A stretch of DNA of 64,000 nt from Pectobacterium aquaticum (lineage in GTDB: Bacteria; Pseudomonadota; Gammaproteobacteria; Enterobacterales; Enterobacteriaceae). Shown one piece after another: positions 41,521 through 49,882 of the stretch (the first letter of the stretch is position 1; every line of letters starts with the position of its first letter). The position numbers were made by a program, and so were the translations under genes. The notes beneath the pieces are model-generated. The model saw nothing but the letters and a program-made list of their open reading frames with translations. It was not told the DNA's origin and made no database searches. Location of the stretch: contig NZ_CP086253.1 in NCBI RefSeq assembly GCF_003382565.3, positions 62,001 through 126,000 on the forward strand. The letters run 5' to 3'.

Positions 41521-41674
41521 GGGATCCCTTTCTCTCGTTTTTGAAACCGATAATCGTTTTAAACAGGTAATAACAGTATGGCACCCTATTCAGATAGCAA
41601 AAACAAGCATTTTGTTGTTGCAAACCGTTGTTGTTGCCTGCGTTATTTTTACAAAACGATGAGTGACTTGATGA

Positions 41675-41699
41675 GAAAAGGCGGCACAAATGGCCGCCT
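41675..41699 (-). terminator. Terminator of yhhQ
   Basis: Perfect 7-bp stem AGGCGGC / GCCGCCT with a 7-base loop and TTTTCTC following on the minus strand. Confidence 0.75.
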
Positions 41700-41707
41700 G
41701 ATTGGCA

Positions 41708-42385
41708 TTAATGGTGGCTGCTGACGGAACGGTAGTCGGCCGAGTCTTTCTGTTCGCTTAGACGTTTAAGCACCATGTTCAGCATGACGCCGTACATCGG
41801 CAGGAAGAATGCCAAGCTGATCAGCAGCTTGAAGGCATAATCCACCATCGCAATTTCAACCCAGTTTGCCGCCATGAAGGCATCGGTACTGCGGTAAAAC
41901 GCAATGAAGAAAAAGGCCAGCGTGTCGCTGAAATTACCAAACACGGTCGACACAGTCGGCGCGATCCACCACGCGCGTTTCTGACGCAGTCGATTAAAGA
42001 CATGAACATCCAGAATCTGGCCGAGAACATAAGCCATGAAGCTGGCGCAGGCGATACGTGCCACGACGATATTTATCTGATTGAATGCCTCGAACGACTG
42101 CCACGATCCCTGATAAAACAGGCTCGACACCAGATAGGAAATGACCAGAGCAGGCACCATCACGGTGAGAATGATACGACGCGCCAGCGGCGCACCGAAA
42201 ACTCGTACCGTCAGGTCAGTTGCCAGAAAAATAAACGGGAAGGTAAACGCGCCCCAGGTGGTATGAAAACCGAAAATCAATACCGGGAGCTGAACCAGAT
42301 AATTACTCGACGTAATGATCAGGACATGGAACAACGATAGCCAGATCAGCGCCGTAAGCCGCTGCTGGGGAGTAAAACGATACAT
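41708..42385 (-). CDS. yhhQ: Queuosine precursor transporter YhhQ
   Basis: An inner-membrane protein of 225 residues with about six hydrophobic helices, of the vitamin uptake-like (ECF S-component related) fold. It imports the queuosine precursors preQ0/preQ1 for tRNA modification. Family marks are FGFHTTWGAFTFPFIFLATDLTVRVFG, ASFMAYVLGQILDVHVFNRLR and VFGNFSDTLAFFFIAFY. It is divergent from tusA, which takes part in another tRNA modification, as in E. coli. No preQ1 riboswitch could be recognised in the 230 bases upstream. Confidence 0.94.
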   Translation of the reverse strand: MYRFTPQQRLTALIWLSLFHVLIITSSNYLVQLPVLIFGFHTTWGAFTFPFIFLATDLTVRVFGAPLARRIILTVMVPALVISYLVSSLFYQGSWQSFEAFNQINIVVARIACASFMAYVLGQILDVHVFNRLRQKRAWWIAPTVSTVFGNFSDTLAFFFIAFYRSTDAFMAANWVEIAMVDYAFKLLISLAFFLPMYGVMLNMVLKRLSEQKDSADYRSVSSHH

Positions 42386-42618
42386 AATGTGACCTTTTTG
42401 GTTATTGGGGTTAGGGAACCCAAGGGATAACGTGCAGATTTATGCTGCAACGCGGCGGCATAATACGCAATTGTTTCGTTAATGCAATTATTTCGCTACG
42501 GGCATGTGTTTTGCCTATAAAAAATGGTTGTTTTATGCGCAAATGTTGTCGTCGCTTGCGTCGGGAAATCCTCAGCGTAAACTAAGGCGGTTTTTTGATT
42601 CCTGTACTGAGAACGTTG

Positions 42619-42861
42619 ATGACCGATCCCTTTACCAACCCGGATAAAACCCTTGATGCACAGGGGCTGCGCTGCCCTGAACCTGTAATGATGGTGCGTA
42701 AGACGGTACGCCAGATGGAAACTGGGCAAACGCTGCTGATTATTGCCGACGATCCGGCCACCACCCGCGATATTCCCAGTTTTTGCGTGTTCATGGAGCA
42801 TGAGCTTCTGACACAAGAGACCGAGCAAGTTCCCTATCGTTATCTGCTGCGCAAAGGTTAA
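42619..42861 (+). CDS. tusA: Sulfur carrier protein TusA
   Basis: TusA receives persulfide sulfur from IscS and passes it to TusBCD for 2-thiouridine synthesis at tRNA position 34; it also affects molybdenum cofactor supply. The 80-residue protein has the signature GLRCPEPVMMVRK with Cys19 as the sulfur-carrying residue, and ADDPATTRDIPSFC further on. The reading frame opens at 42595, but MTDPFTNPDKTLDAQGLRC from 42619 matches E. coli (81 residues). It converges with zntA, with a long hairpin between them. Confidence 0.95.
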   Translation: MTDPFTNPDKTLDAQGLRCPEPVMMVRKTVRQMETGQTLLIIADDPATTRDIPSFCVFMEHELLTQETEQVPYRYLLRKG

Positions 42862-42910
42862 TAATACTCGGTGCGTTATATCGTTCGTTGACGTGTGTGA
42901 TTAGGAGAAA

Positions 42911-42949
42911 CACGGGGATGAGGTTCCCGTAGGGAGGCCTCGCCCCGTG
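42911..42949. terminator. Hairpin between convergent tusA and zntA
   Basis: Outer stem CACGGGG / CCCCGTG with further inner pairing (GAGG / CCTC). There is no long T-run on either side, so termination strength is uncertain. Confidence 0.5.
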
Positions 42950-42998
42950 GTCGCTCCGTGTATCTCGATCCTTCAACCAACAGCCAGCAACGGTAATA

Positions 42999-45353
42999 TC
43001 AGTCCTGTTTTCTCAGCAGCCGCAGCGCGTTGGCGGTGACCAGCGCCGTTGCGCCGGAATCCGCCAGCACGGCGAGCCACAGCCCGGTAATACCCAGAAT
43101 GCTGGTGACCAGAAAGACGGCTTTCAGCCCCAGCGCGATAGTAATGTTCTGGTGAATATTGCGCTGCGTCGCCCGCGACAGGCTAATTATCGCCGCCAGA
43201 CCGGTCAGGCGGCTGTGCGTTAAGGCTGCATCGGCCGTCTCCAGCGCCACATCCGTACCGCTTCCCATCGCAATCCCGATCGTTGCGGCTTTCATCGCCG
43301 GTGCGTCGTTGATGCCGTCGCCGACCATTGCCACAGGATGCTGCTGACTCAATTCGCTGACTGCCGCGACCTTATCGGCGGGGAGCAGGCTGGCGCGGTA
43401 ATCGATCCCTAATGTCGCCGCAATCGCCGCCGCCGCGCGGGGATTATCGCCCGTGAGCATGACCCCACGAATCCCCAACTGCTGTAAGGCATCCAGCGCT
43501 TCACGCGCATCGTGACGTAGCGTATCGCTCAACGCCAGCACGCCGAGCAGACTATCGTCCTCTTGCACCACCACGACGGTTTTTCCTTCGTTTTCCAGCG
43601 CCTCAACCCGCTGTAACCAGTCGGTATCAAGCAAGTCGGACGCGACACGAGTCGGCGCGCTGACCTGAATTCGCTTGCCGCCAATCGTACCTTCCACGCC
43701 GACACCCGCCAGCGCTTTGCGATTTTCCGCCATTGGCAGGAACGTGCTGCTGGATCGCGCATGCTGGACAATCGCTTTGGCAAGCGGATGGTGTGAACCG
43801 GACTCCACGGCGGCGGTGCGTGTCAGCAGCGCCGTTGCGCTCACGCCTGCGGCGGGCAATACGTCCGTCACCTGCGGTTTGCCTTCTGTCAGCGTGCCCG
43901 TTTTATCGAACGCGATAGTCTTGATGCTGCCCAGCGATTCCAGCGCCGCGCCGCCTTTAATCAGCGCTCCACGGCGCGTTGCAGCGGCTAGCCCCGACGT
44001 AATCGCCGCAGGCGTTGAGATCACCAGTGCACACGGACAGCCGATTAACAACAGCGTCAGGCCGCGATAAATCCACTCTTGCCACGGCTGCGCCAGCAGC
44101 AACGGCGGCACCAGAATCACCAGCAGCGACAGCAGCATGATGGCTGGCGTGTAATAGCGGCTGAATTTATCGAGGAAGCGTTCTATCGGCGCACGGCGCT
44201 CTTCCGCTTCTTCGATCAGTTGCAGAATGCGGTCGATCGCGCTGTTGCCCGGCTGTGACACCACGCGCAGTTGCACGACCCGATCGACGCACAGGCTGCC
44301 TGCGGCAATTTTCTCACCGGGCGTACGTTCAACGGGAACCGATTCACCGGTCAGCGCGCTTTCATCAAAGCTGGCGTCGCTGTTCAAGAGTTCCGCATCG
44401 GCGGGGAGCCGGCCACCGGGGGCGACTTCAATCACGTCACCGGGAACCAGACTGGCGACGGGAACGAGGCGTCGCTGCCCGTTGCCGACGACCGTAGCAT
44501 CTTCGGGAAGCAGCGCCATCAGCGCCGTTACGCCCCGCCGTGCACGGTTTGCCGCGTAAGATTCCAGATGTTCGCCCAGCATAAACAGCAGCAGGATGAC
44601 GGTGGCTTCGGTGGTGGCGCCAATCAAGAGCGCCCCGATGGAAGCCACGCTCATCAGTGTTTCAATCGCGAAGGGCGTACCCGTGCGAATGAGCTGCACC
44701 GTTTTCTTCAGTATCGGAATCAGCCCGATGATGGTGGTCGCGATAAACGCGATCTGCCCGCCGCGCTCGCTTAGCAGGGAAAGTCCCCAGCTTGCAGCAG
44801 CCAGCAGAGTGAAAAGTATTAAGAAACCATATTCATGTACGAAGCGACGTACGGTCGAGGTGTCGGGTGGGGCGAGTGGGAGTGCGGTGTCCTGCAAGAT
44901 GAAGCCCACTTGCTGAACGGCATGTTGAACCTGGAGTCGAATATCGGTGTTGGCATCAACAACCAGTTTTTCGGTGGCGAACAGCACTTTGGCCTGTTCA
45001 ATTCCGGTGAGATTTTTTACGGCATTTTCGATTTTACGTGCGCAACTGGGACAATCCATCCCGCTGATTTTCCAACTGAAACGCTGGTGGGATCGGGGCC
45101 TGTCGCTGTCTCCGCCGTCGGGGTCGTCTGAATCCGTGCTACCGCCGCTGTCTGACGACGACTGATCTGTACCGCACGTGCTTTGCACTACGGCGTCAGA
45201 TGTGTGTTTGGTTGAACAGCAGCTGTGGTCGGCGTGGTTCGAATGCTGCGTGTGTTCGTTGCAGCAACTTTTGGCGCGGCGTGGCGCGCGGTGAACGCTG
45301 TTATTGCAGCAGGCTGATTTCTCAGTGCTGTGGTTATGCTGATGAGAGTGCAT
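42999..45353 (-). CDS. zntA: Zn(II)/Cd(II)/Pb(II)-exporting P1B-type ATPase
   Basis: ZntA pumps zinc, cadmium and lead out of the cytosol using ATP. The 784 residues contain an N-terminal His/Cys-rich tail (1-60, with pairs CC at 15-16, 30-31 and 45-46), an acidic Ser/Asp linker, and an HMA domain with GMDCPSC (98-104). They also carry the TGES loop (335-338), the transmembrane metal site CPC (439-441), the phosphorylated Asp483 in DKTGT, and MVGDGINDAPAM. The tail is longer than in E. coli ZntA and may buffer or sense metal. The start at 45353 is preferred over 45365 because GGAGGA is then 4 bases upstream. No ZntR operator was recognised in the 79 bases before it, so it may be read from yhhN as well. 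Confidence 0.96.
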   Translation of the reverse strand: MHSHQHNHSTEKSACCNNSVHRAPRRAKSCCNEHTQHSNHADHSCCSTKHTSDAVVQSTCGTDQSSSDSGGSTDSDDPDGGDSDRPRSHQRFSWKISGMDCPSCARKIENAVKNLTGIEQAKVLFATEKLVVDANTDIRLQVQHAVQQVGFILQDTALPLAPPDTSTVRRFVHEYGFLILFTLLAAASWGLSLLSERGGQIAFIATTIIGLIPILKKTVQLIRTGTPFAIETLMSVASIGALLIGATTEATVILLLFMLGEHLESYAANRARRGVTALMALLPEDATVVGNGQRRLVPVASLVPGDVIEVAPGGRLPADAELLNSDASFDESALTGESVPVERTPGEKIAAGSLCVDRVVQLRVVSQPGNSAIDRILQLIEEAEERRAPIERFLDKFSRYYTPAIMLLSLLVILVPPLLLAQPWQEWIYRGLTLLLIGCPCALVISTPAAITSGLAAATRRGALIKGGAALESLGSIKTIAFDKTGTLTEGKPQVTDVLPAAGVSATALLTRTAAVESGSHHPLAKAIVQHARSSSTFLPMAENRKALAGVGVEGTIGGKRIQVSAPTRVASDLLDTDWLQRVEALENEGKTVVVVQEDDSLLGVLALSDTLRHDAREALDALQQLGIRGVMLTGDNPRAAAAIAATLGIDYRASLLPADKVAAVSELSQQHPVAMVGDGINDAPAMKAATIGIAMGSGTDVALETADAALTHSRLTGLAAIISLSRATQRNIHQNITIALGLKAVFLVTSILGITGLWLAVLADSGATALVTANALRLLRKQD

Positions 45354-45444
45354 CTCTTCCTCCATTGTTAGTGACTTACATTCTCATCAGGAACTTTACA
45401 CCGCCGCTTAATGCTTAGCCAGATTTTCGTGAGCGCCGCGAACG

Positions 45445-46074
45445 TCAGAAATAGAGGGAGCGAACGATCAGGAAATGGCCGCCAAAATAGCCCGCCGCCA
45501 CAATCGCTTGATGGGCACGGAATGGAAAACGGTAATGGTGAATCAGCCAAGCCGCATGGGCGATAAATAGCAGTACGGTGCCCGTCAGCAGGGAGACATT
45601 CGCGTTTGTCCCCAGCGCAAAATACCGCTCGCCAGCAATCCAGACCATTAACGTCGTCATGATGATGAATGCGCAGGCGGGCCAACGCTGTGTTTCTAAT
45701 CGTCCCCAGATAATGGCGATCAGGATCACGGCCAGAATGACGAGCGTTAATGCCAGCGGCCAAAAGAAAGTCAGTGAAATCTGTCCGGTAAAAAAGCTAA
45801 TGGTGTACAGCAGATGGGAGAGGAAATAGGCGCCAAATGCGTAAAGCAGACGCTGAGTCGGCAGCAACAGCAGGGTATCTGCGACGAGCGTGGCCAGCAG
45901 CCCCAGCACAATCAGATAGCCCAGCACACCAAGTAGCGGCATCTGCCAGGCTAGCGCCAGCAGCAGTAGCATCGTGACCGGTTTGAATAACCAACGTTGC
46001 CACGTTGGACCACGGTAGCTGGCGTCCACATACAACCAACCAGAAAAAAGCACAGCAATAAATGACCAAAGCAT
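45445..46074 (-). CDS. yhhN: YhhN family membrane protein (lysoplasmalogenase-like fold)
   Basis: A 209-residue integral membrane protein with about eight hydrophobic segments, member of the YhhN/TMEM86 family. Eukaryotic relatives hydrolyse lysoplasmalogen; the bacterial substrate is unknown. Recognisable segments are KPVTMLLLLALAW, LLATLVADTLLLLP, FFLFGAYFLSH-like FGAYFLSHLLYTISF, and the tail AHQAIVAAGYFGGHFLIV. It lies directly upstream of zntA on the same strand, as in E. coli. Confidence 0.9.
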   Translation of the reverse strand: MLWSFIAVLFSGWLYVDASYRGPTWQRWLFKPVTMLLLLALAWQMPLLGVLGYLIVLGLLATLVADTLLLLPTQRLLYAFGAYFLSHLLYTISFFTGQISLTFFWPLALTLVILAVILIAIIWGRLETQRWPACAFIIMTTLMVWIAGERYFALGTNANVSLLTGTVLLFIAHAAWLIHHYRFPFRAHQAIVAAGYFGGHFLIVRSLYF

Positions 46075-46266
46075 AGCGTGTCCTTTTTGTGTTTTTGTTT
46101 GTGTCAGGATAAAAATAAACCGTTCTTTGTTCAGTGTAGGGGATTGTGGGGAAGTTAAACAACACGGGGTGAGACGGATGCGATTTCTGTGAGCTTCATG
46201 GTATGTTATCGCCTGTTTTTATTGTAGATGGGCGCCGTGAAGTCTTGTAAGGGAGCATTGTGTTGA

Positions 46267-46587
46267 ATGAGTAATGAATCCGCGCTTTATCGTATTCAAT
46301 TTATAAATAACGGTAAGAATTACCAGCTTTACGTGCGTGAGTTGGTGCAGAGCAGCCTATTCGGTTTTATTGAAATCGCCGACGTCGTGTTTGATAGCCA
46401 GTCTACGGTGTTGGTTGACCCGTCAACCGAGAAACTGAAAACGGAATTCTCCGGCGTGAGCCGCAGTTTCATCCCTCTACAGGCGATCATTCGCATTGAT
46501 GCCGTGACGGAAAAAGGCAGCGCACGCATTTCTGATTTAGGCGATAACGTTGCCGCGTTCCCTTATCTTCCCGGCAAGAAACCCTGA
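46267..46587 (+). CDS. DUF1820 family protein
   Basis: A 106-residue cytosolic protein of the DUF1820 family: YRIQFINNGKNYQLYVREL, SSLFGFIEIADVVFD, VDPSTEKLKTEFSGV, SFIPLQAIIRIDAV and EKGSARISDLG. The function of this family is unknown. It occupies the place where E. coli has yhhM, between yhhN and yhhL, but on the opposite strand. A hairpin separates it from the converging yhhL. Confidence 0.85.
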   Translation: MSNESALYRIQFINNGKNYQLYVRELVQSSLFGFIEIADVVFDSQSTVLVDPSTEKLKTEFSGVSRSFIPLQAIIRIDAVTEKGSARISDLGDNVAAFPYLPGKKP

Positions 46588-46598
46588 TTTTCTCGGCG

Positions 46599-46623
46599 CG
46601 TGTCCTTTGAGCGAAAGGGCACG
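46599..46623. terminator. Bidirectional hairpin between the DUF1820 gene and yhhL
   Basis: 10-bp stem CGTGTCCTTT / AAAGGGCACG (one G-T pair) with a 5-base loop, between converging genes. Confidence 0.6.
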
Positions 46624-46676
46624 AGCTTTATTCGCATTGTGCCTCAATTCGGATTGTGCCCCAGCAGAGGTAGCGA

Positions 46677-46955
46677 TTACGGCTTCGGTGGCTTAGGCTG
46701 CTTTTTCTGCCACGCCAGCAGCTCAAACACGCCAAAAAGGAAAATGCGTGCCTGAAGCGCGCGGCTCAGCGCAGGGCTGTCTTTCGGCTGGCTGGATTTT
46801 AACAGCAGCAGTTGAAAACCATGCATCAGGATCATAAATACCATCGCCACGGTCATGAAGATATTCAACGGCTTGGGGAACGGCTGAATCAGGTTAAGCA
46901 ACAAAAATCCCCACACGCCCAGCATCAGTAATCTGCCAAGGTTAATCAAAATCAT
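46677..46955 (-). CDS. yhhL: YhhL, DUF1145 family small membrane protein
   Basis: A 92-residue protein with two to three hydrophobic helices (LGRLLMLGVWGFLLLNLIQP, FPKPLNIFMTVAMVFMILMH) and a basic, Pro-rich tail KKQPKPPKP. It matches DUF1145 (E. coli YhhL, 89 residues). Function unknown. It starts 26 bases after rsmD and is probably co-transcribed with it. Confidence 0.88.
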   Translation of the reverse strand: MILINLGRLLMLGVWGFLLLNLIQPFPKPLNIFMTVAMVFMILMHGFQLLLLKSSQPKDSPALSRALQARIFLFGVFELLAWQKKQPKPPKP

Positions 46956-46981
46956 CTCTTACCCTTACGTCGCTGCGAAGA

Positions 46982-47557
46982 TCACTGACGGATGTATAAA
47001 CGGTAGGCGACCTGGCCCGCAATTTTTTCACGGTGCAGTTGCCAATTCTCCGGGATAGTCAGTTGCGCATTTTCCGCTTCTGTTTCCACGTAAATCCACG
47101 CGTCGGGTGCCAGCCAGCCCTGTTGTTCCAGCAGAGCAAGCGTGTTGTTCAGCAGTTCTTTGCGAAACGGTGGATCGAGAAACACAACGTCAAACGGTGT
47201 GCCCGGCTTTGCCAGCCAGCTCAAGGCATCAGTATTGATCACCTCGGCGTTTTCCGCCCGAAGCAGCGCCAGATTTTGCGTTAATTGCTGGGCGACTGCA
47301 CGCTCCATCTCCAATAATGTGGCGTGTGCAGCATAACGAGAAAGGGCTTCCAGCCCGAGCGCACCGCTGCCAGCAAAACAGTCCAGACAGCGCGCCTGTT
47401 GAATGACGGGAGCCAGCCAGTTAAACAGCGTTTCCCGTACGCGATCGGTGGTGGGACGTAAACCGGGGCTATCAGGAACCGGAAGTTTTCTGCCGCGCCA
47501 TTGACCACCGATGATTCGGATTTGTCCGGCGGCTGACGATGCATTTTTTTTAGCCAT
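46982..47557 (-). CDS. rsmD: 16S rRNA (guanine(966)-N(2))-methyltransferase
   Basis: RsmD methylates G966 of 16S rRNA in the assembled 30S subunit, using S-adenosylmethionine. The 191-residue protein has a Rossmann-type SAM domain: RIIGGQWRGRKLPVPD near the N-terminus, RPTTDRVRETLFNWL, the SAM loop CFAGSGALGLEALSRYA and the catalytic DPPF. It is divergent from ftsY, exactly as in E. coli, and heads a small operon with yhhL. Confidence 0.95.
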   Translation of the reverse strand: MAKKNASSAAGQIRIIGGQWRGRKLPVPDSPGLRPTTDRVRETLFNWLAPVIQQARCLDCFAGSGALGLEALSRYAAHATLLEMERAVAQQLTQNLALLRAENAEVINTDALSWLAKPGTPFDVVFLDPPFRKELLNNTLALLEQQGWLAPDAWIYVETEAENAQLTIPENWQLHREKIAGQVAYRLYIRQ

Positions 47558-47906
47558 AGCTCACAGGGTTATTGTTGTGCCGCATCATCATGGTGTGGAT
47601 GCGGGCAGGAAATTTCTGGCGCTATTCTAGCGGCGGTTACGTGTAGAGGGAATGTTAAGATGGACGTTAAGGCGCTTAACCCAAAATTTTGTGCTGTCTG
47701 CGGCCTTTCGATCACGTACGGTGTTTGACACACTTCGTTACGGACAGTGCCTTTCGTTACGAAGATTGTCGGCAGCGCGGAGAATTGTCTGCCATTGCCC
47801 CCGTTGGCTGCGTGTTGCTGTCGGCCGGAAAGTGTTAAACTTGTTGTTTAAATATGATTTTCATTGATTGATTCGCTGCGGTGAGCAGCGTGGAGCGCGA
47901 TCGCAC
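47558..47906. other. Divergent intergenic region rsmD / ftsY
   Basis: 349 bases without a gene. It holds the rsmD and ftsYEX promoters. No site was recognised with confidence. Confidence 0.4.
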
Positions 47907-49205
47907 ATGTCAAAAGAAAAGAAGCGCGGTTTTTTTTCCTGGCTGGGATTAGGGAAACAGGAAGAGAAACAACAGGAACAGCCGCCAGAGCAGCCAGTTG
48001 TTGAAGAACAGATAAAGGTTGAAGAACAGATAAAGGTTGAAGCGGAAGACGTGATCCAATCGGTTGCTGAGCGTGATGTTACCGCCTTTGCTGACGCGAT
48101 CGACCATGACGTTCTCGATCGTGATATCGTCGATCCGATCGTGCAGACCTCGATCGCCGACAGCGCGACGGTGGTTAATGCTGAGTTGGACGTTGCGCAG
48201 CAGGAAGAACAAGAATACGAAGAACCAGAACCTACGCAGCCGGATGATCTCCCGGCTGTGGCGCAAGAGCAGGAACGTCCGACGAAAGAAGGTTTCTTCG
48301 CTCGCCTGAAACGCAGTCTGGTAAAAACGCGCCAGAACCTCGGTTCCGGATTTATCGGATTGTTTCGCGGTAAGAAAATTGACGACGATCTGTTTGACGA
48401 ACTGGAAGAACAGTTGCTGATTGCCGATGTTGGGGTTGAGACGACCCGTAAAATTATCGGCAGCCTGACTGAGCACGCTAGCCGCCGCCAACTGAAAGAT
48501 GCTGATACGCTTTTTGTGAAGCTGAAAGAAGAAATGGCGGAGATTCTTGCTAAGGTGGATGCCCCGCTGAATATCGAAGGCAAAACGCCGTATGTCATTC
48601 TGATGGTTGGCGTTAATGGCGTGGGTAAAACCACCACCATCGGGAAAATGGCACGCCAGTTCCAGGCACAGGGCAAATCCGTGATGCTGGCGGCGGGGGA
48701 TACTTTCCGTGCGGCGGCGGTCGAGCAACTGCAGGTCTGGGGACAGCGCAATAACGTGGCGGTGGTGGCACAGCATACCGGTGCGGATTCGGCATCGGTG
48801 ATTTTCGATGCGATTCAGGCAGCGAAAGCGCGCGGCGTTGATGTCCTGATCGCGGACACCGCCGGTCGCTTGCAGAACAAAGCGCATCTGATGGAAGAGC
48901 TGAAAAAGATTGTACGCGTAATGAAGAAGCTGGATGAAGACGCGCCGCATGAAGTGATGCTGACGCTGGATGCGAGCACCGGGCAGAACGCAGTGAGCCA
49001 GGCCAAGCTGTTTAATGAGGCGGTTGGGCTGACGGGCATTACCCTGACTAAGCTGGACGGCACCGCGAAAGGCGGGGTGATTTTCGCCATTGCTGACCAG
49101 TTTGCTATTCCTATCCGCTATATTGGGGTCGGTGAAGGTATTGAAGATTTACGGCCATTCAAGGCCGATGATTTTATTGAGGCACTTTTTGCCCGAGAGG
49201 ATTAA
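47907..49205 (+). CDS. ftsY: Signal recognition particle receptor FtsY
   Basis: FtsY is the membrane-associated GTPase that docks SRP-ribosome complexes at the Sec translocon. The 432 residues comprise a basic amphipathic start (KEKKRGFFSWLGLGKQ), a long acidic A domain rich in Glu and Gln (to about residue 130), and the NG domain with GVNGVGKTTTIGKM, DTFRAAAVEQL, DTAGRLQNK and TKLDGTAKGG. The A domain contains an exact 18-bp tandem repeat at 48000-48035 (VEEQIK twice). A frame from a TTG at 47868 exists, but ATG 47907 gives the family start. It is the first gene of ftsY-ftsE-ftsX. Confidence 0.97.
   Translation: MSKEKKRGFFSWLGLGKQEEKQQEQPPEQPVVEEQIKVEEQIKVEAEDVIQSVAERDVTAFADAIDHDVLDRDIVDPIVQTSIADSATVVNAELDVAQQEEQEYEEPEPTQPDDLPAVAQEQERPTKEGFFARLKRSLVKTRQNLGSGFIGLFRGKKIDDDLFDELEEQLLIADVGVETTRKIIGSLTEHASRRQLKDADTLFVKLKEEMAEILAKVDAPLNIEGKTPYVILMVGVNGVGKTTTIGKMARQFQAQGKSVMLAAGDTFRAAAVEQLQVWGQRNNVAVVAQHTGADSASVIFDAIQAAKARGVDVLIADTAGRLQNKAHLMEELKKIVRVMKKLDEDAPHEVMLTLDASTGQNAVSQAKLFNEAVGLTGITLTKLDGTAKGGVIFAIADQFAIPIRYIGVGEGIEDLRPFKADDFIEALFARED
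48000..48035 (+). repeat. 18-bp tandem duplication inside ftsY
   Basis: Two exact copies of GTTGAAGAACAGATAAAG encode VEEQIK twice in the flexible acidic domain. It is a likely site of in-frame length variation between strains. Confidence 0.85.
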
Positions 49206-49210
49206 AACGG

Positions 49211-49882
49211 ATGATTCGTTTTGAACAGGTCAGTAAAGCTTACCTCGGTGGGCGTCAGGCATTACAAGGGGTGGATTTCCATCTGCGCCCCGCGGAAATG
49301 GCGTTCCTGACTGGCCATTCCGGCGCAGGGAAAAGTACCCTGCTGAAACTGATTTGTGGCATTGAACGTCCTAGCGCGGGTCAGATTTTGTTTGGCGGCC
49401 ACAATATCAGCCGCCTGAAAAAACGCGAAGTCCCGTTCCTGCGACGCCAGATCGGCATGATCTTTCAGGATCACCACCTGCTGATGGAACGCACGGTCTA
49501 TGACAACGTCGCGATGCCGCTCATCATCGCGGGCGCCAGCAGTGAGGATATCCGTCGCCGGGTATCCGCCGCACTGGACAAGGTTGGCCTGCTGGATAAA
49601 GCGAAGAACTATCCTATTCAGCTGTCCGGTGGTGAGCAGCAGCGCGTTGGCATTGCACGTGCGGTGGTGAACAAACCTGCGGTATTGCTGGCGGATGAAC
49701 CGACCGGCAACCTGGACGACGTGCTGTCAGAAGGCATTTTGCGCCTGTTTGAAGAATTCAATCGTGTTGGCGTTACCGTCCTGATGGCGACGCATGACAC
49801 TGGGCTTATCGCCCGCCGTAATTACCGTGTGCTGACGCTGTCGGATGGCCGCATGGTGGGGGGAAACCACGATGGCGAATAA
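49211..49882 (+). CDS. ftsE: Cell-division ATP-binding protein FtsE
   Basis: FtsE is the ABC ATPase that, with FtsX, drives periplasmic activation of septal peptidoglycan hydrolases through EnvC. The 223 residues contain Walker A GHSGAGKST, the signature LSGGEQQRVGIARAV, Walker B VLLADEPTGNLD and the switch histidine in MATHD. It begins 5 bases after ftsY and overlaps the ftsX start by 11 bases, so the two are translationally coupled. Confidence 0.97.
   Translation: MIRFEQVSKAYLGGRQALQGVDFHLRPAEMAFLTGHSGAGKSTLLKLICGIERPSAGQILFGGHNISRLKKREVPFLRRQIGMIFQDHHLLMERTVYDNVAMPLIIAGASSEDIRRRVSAALDKVGLLDKAKNYPIQLSGGEQQRVGIARAVVNKPAVLLADEPTGNLDDVLSEGILRLFEEFNRVGVTVLMATHDTGLIARRNYRVLTLSDGRMVGGNHDGE

Noticed and set aside
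42386..42618. preQ1 riboswitch before yhhQ
   Set aside because: YhhQ imports queuosine precursors, so one was looked for, but no recognisable preQ1 aptamer pattern was found.
45354..45444. ZntR operator before zntA
   Set aside because: No MerR-type palindrome with a 19-20 base spacer was found in either orientation.
47861..48950. Two long minus-strand frames over ftsY
   Set aside because: They are antisense to the acidic A domain and NG domain of FtsY and have low-complexity Ser/Cys-rich translations.
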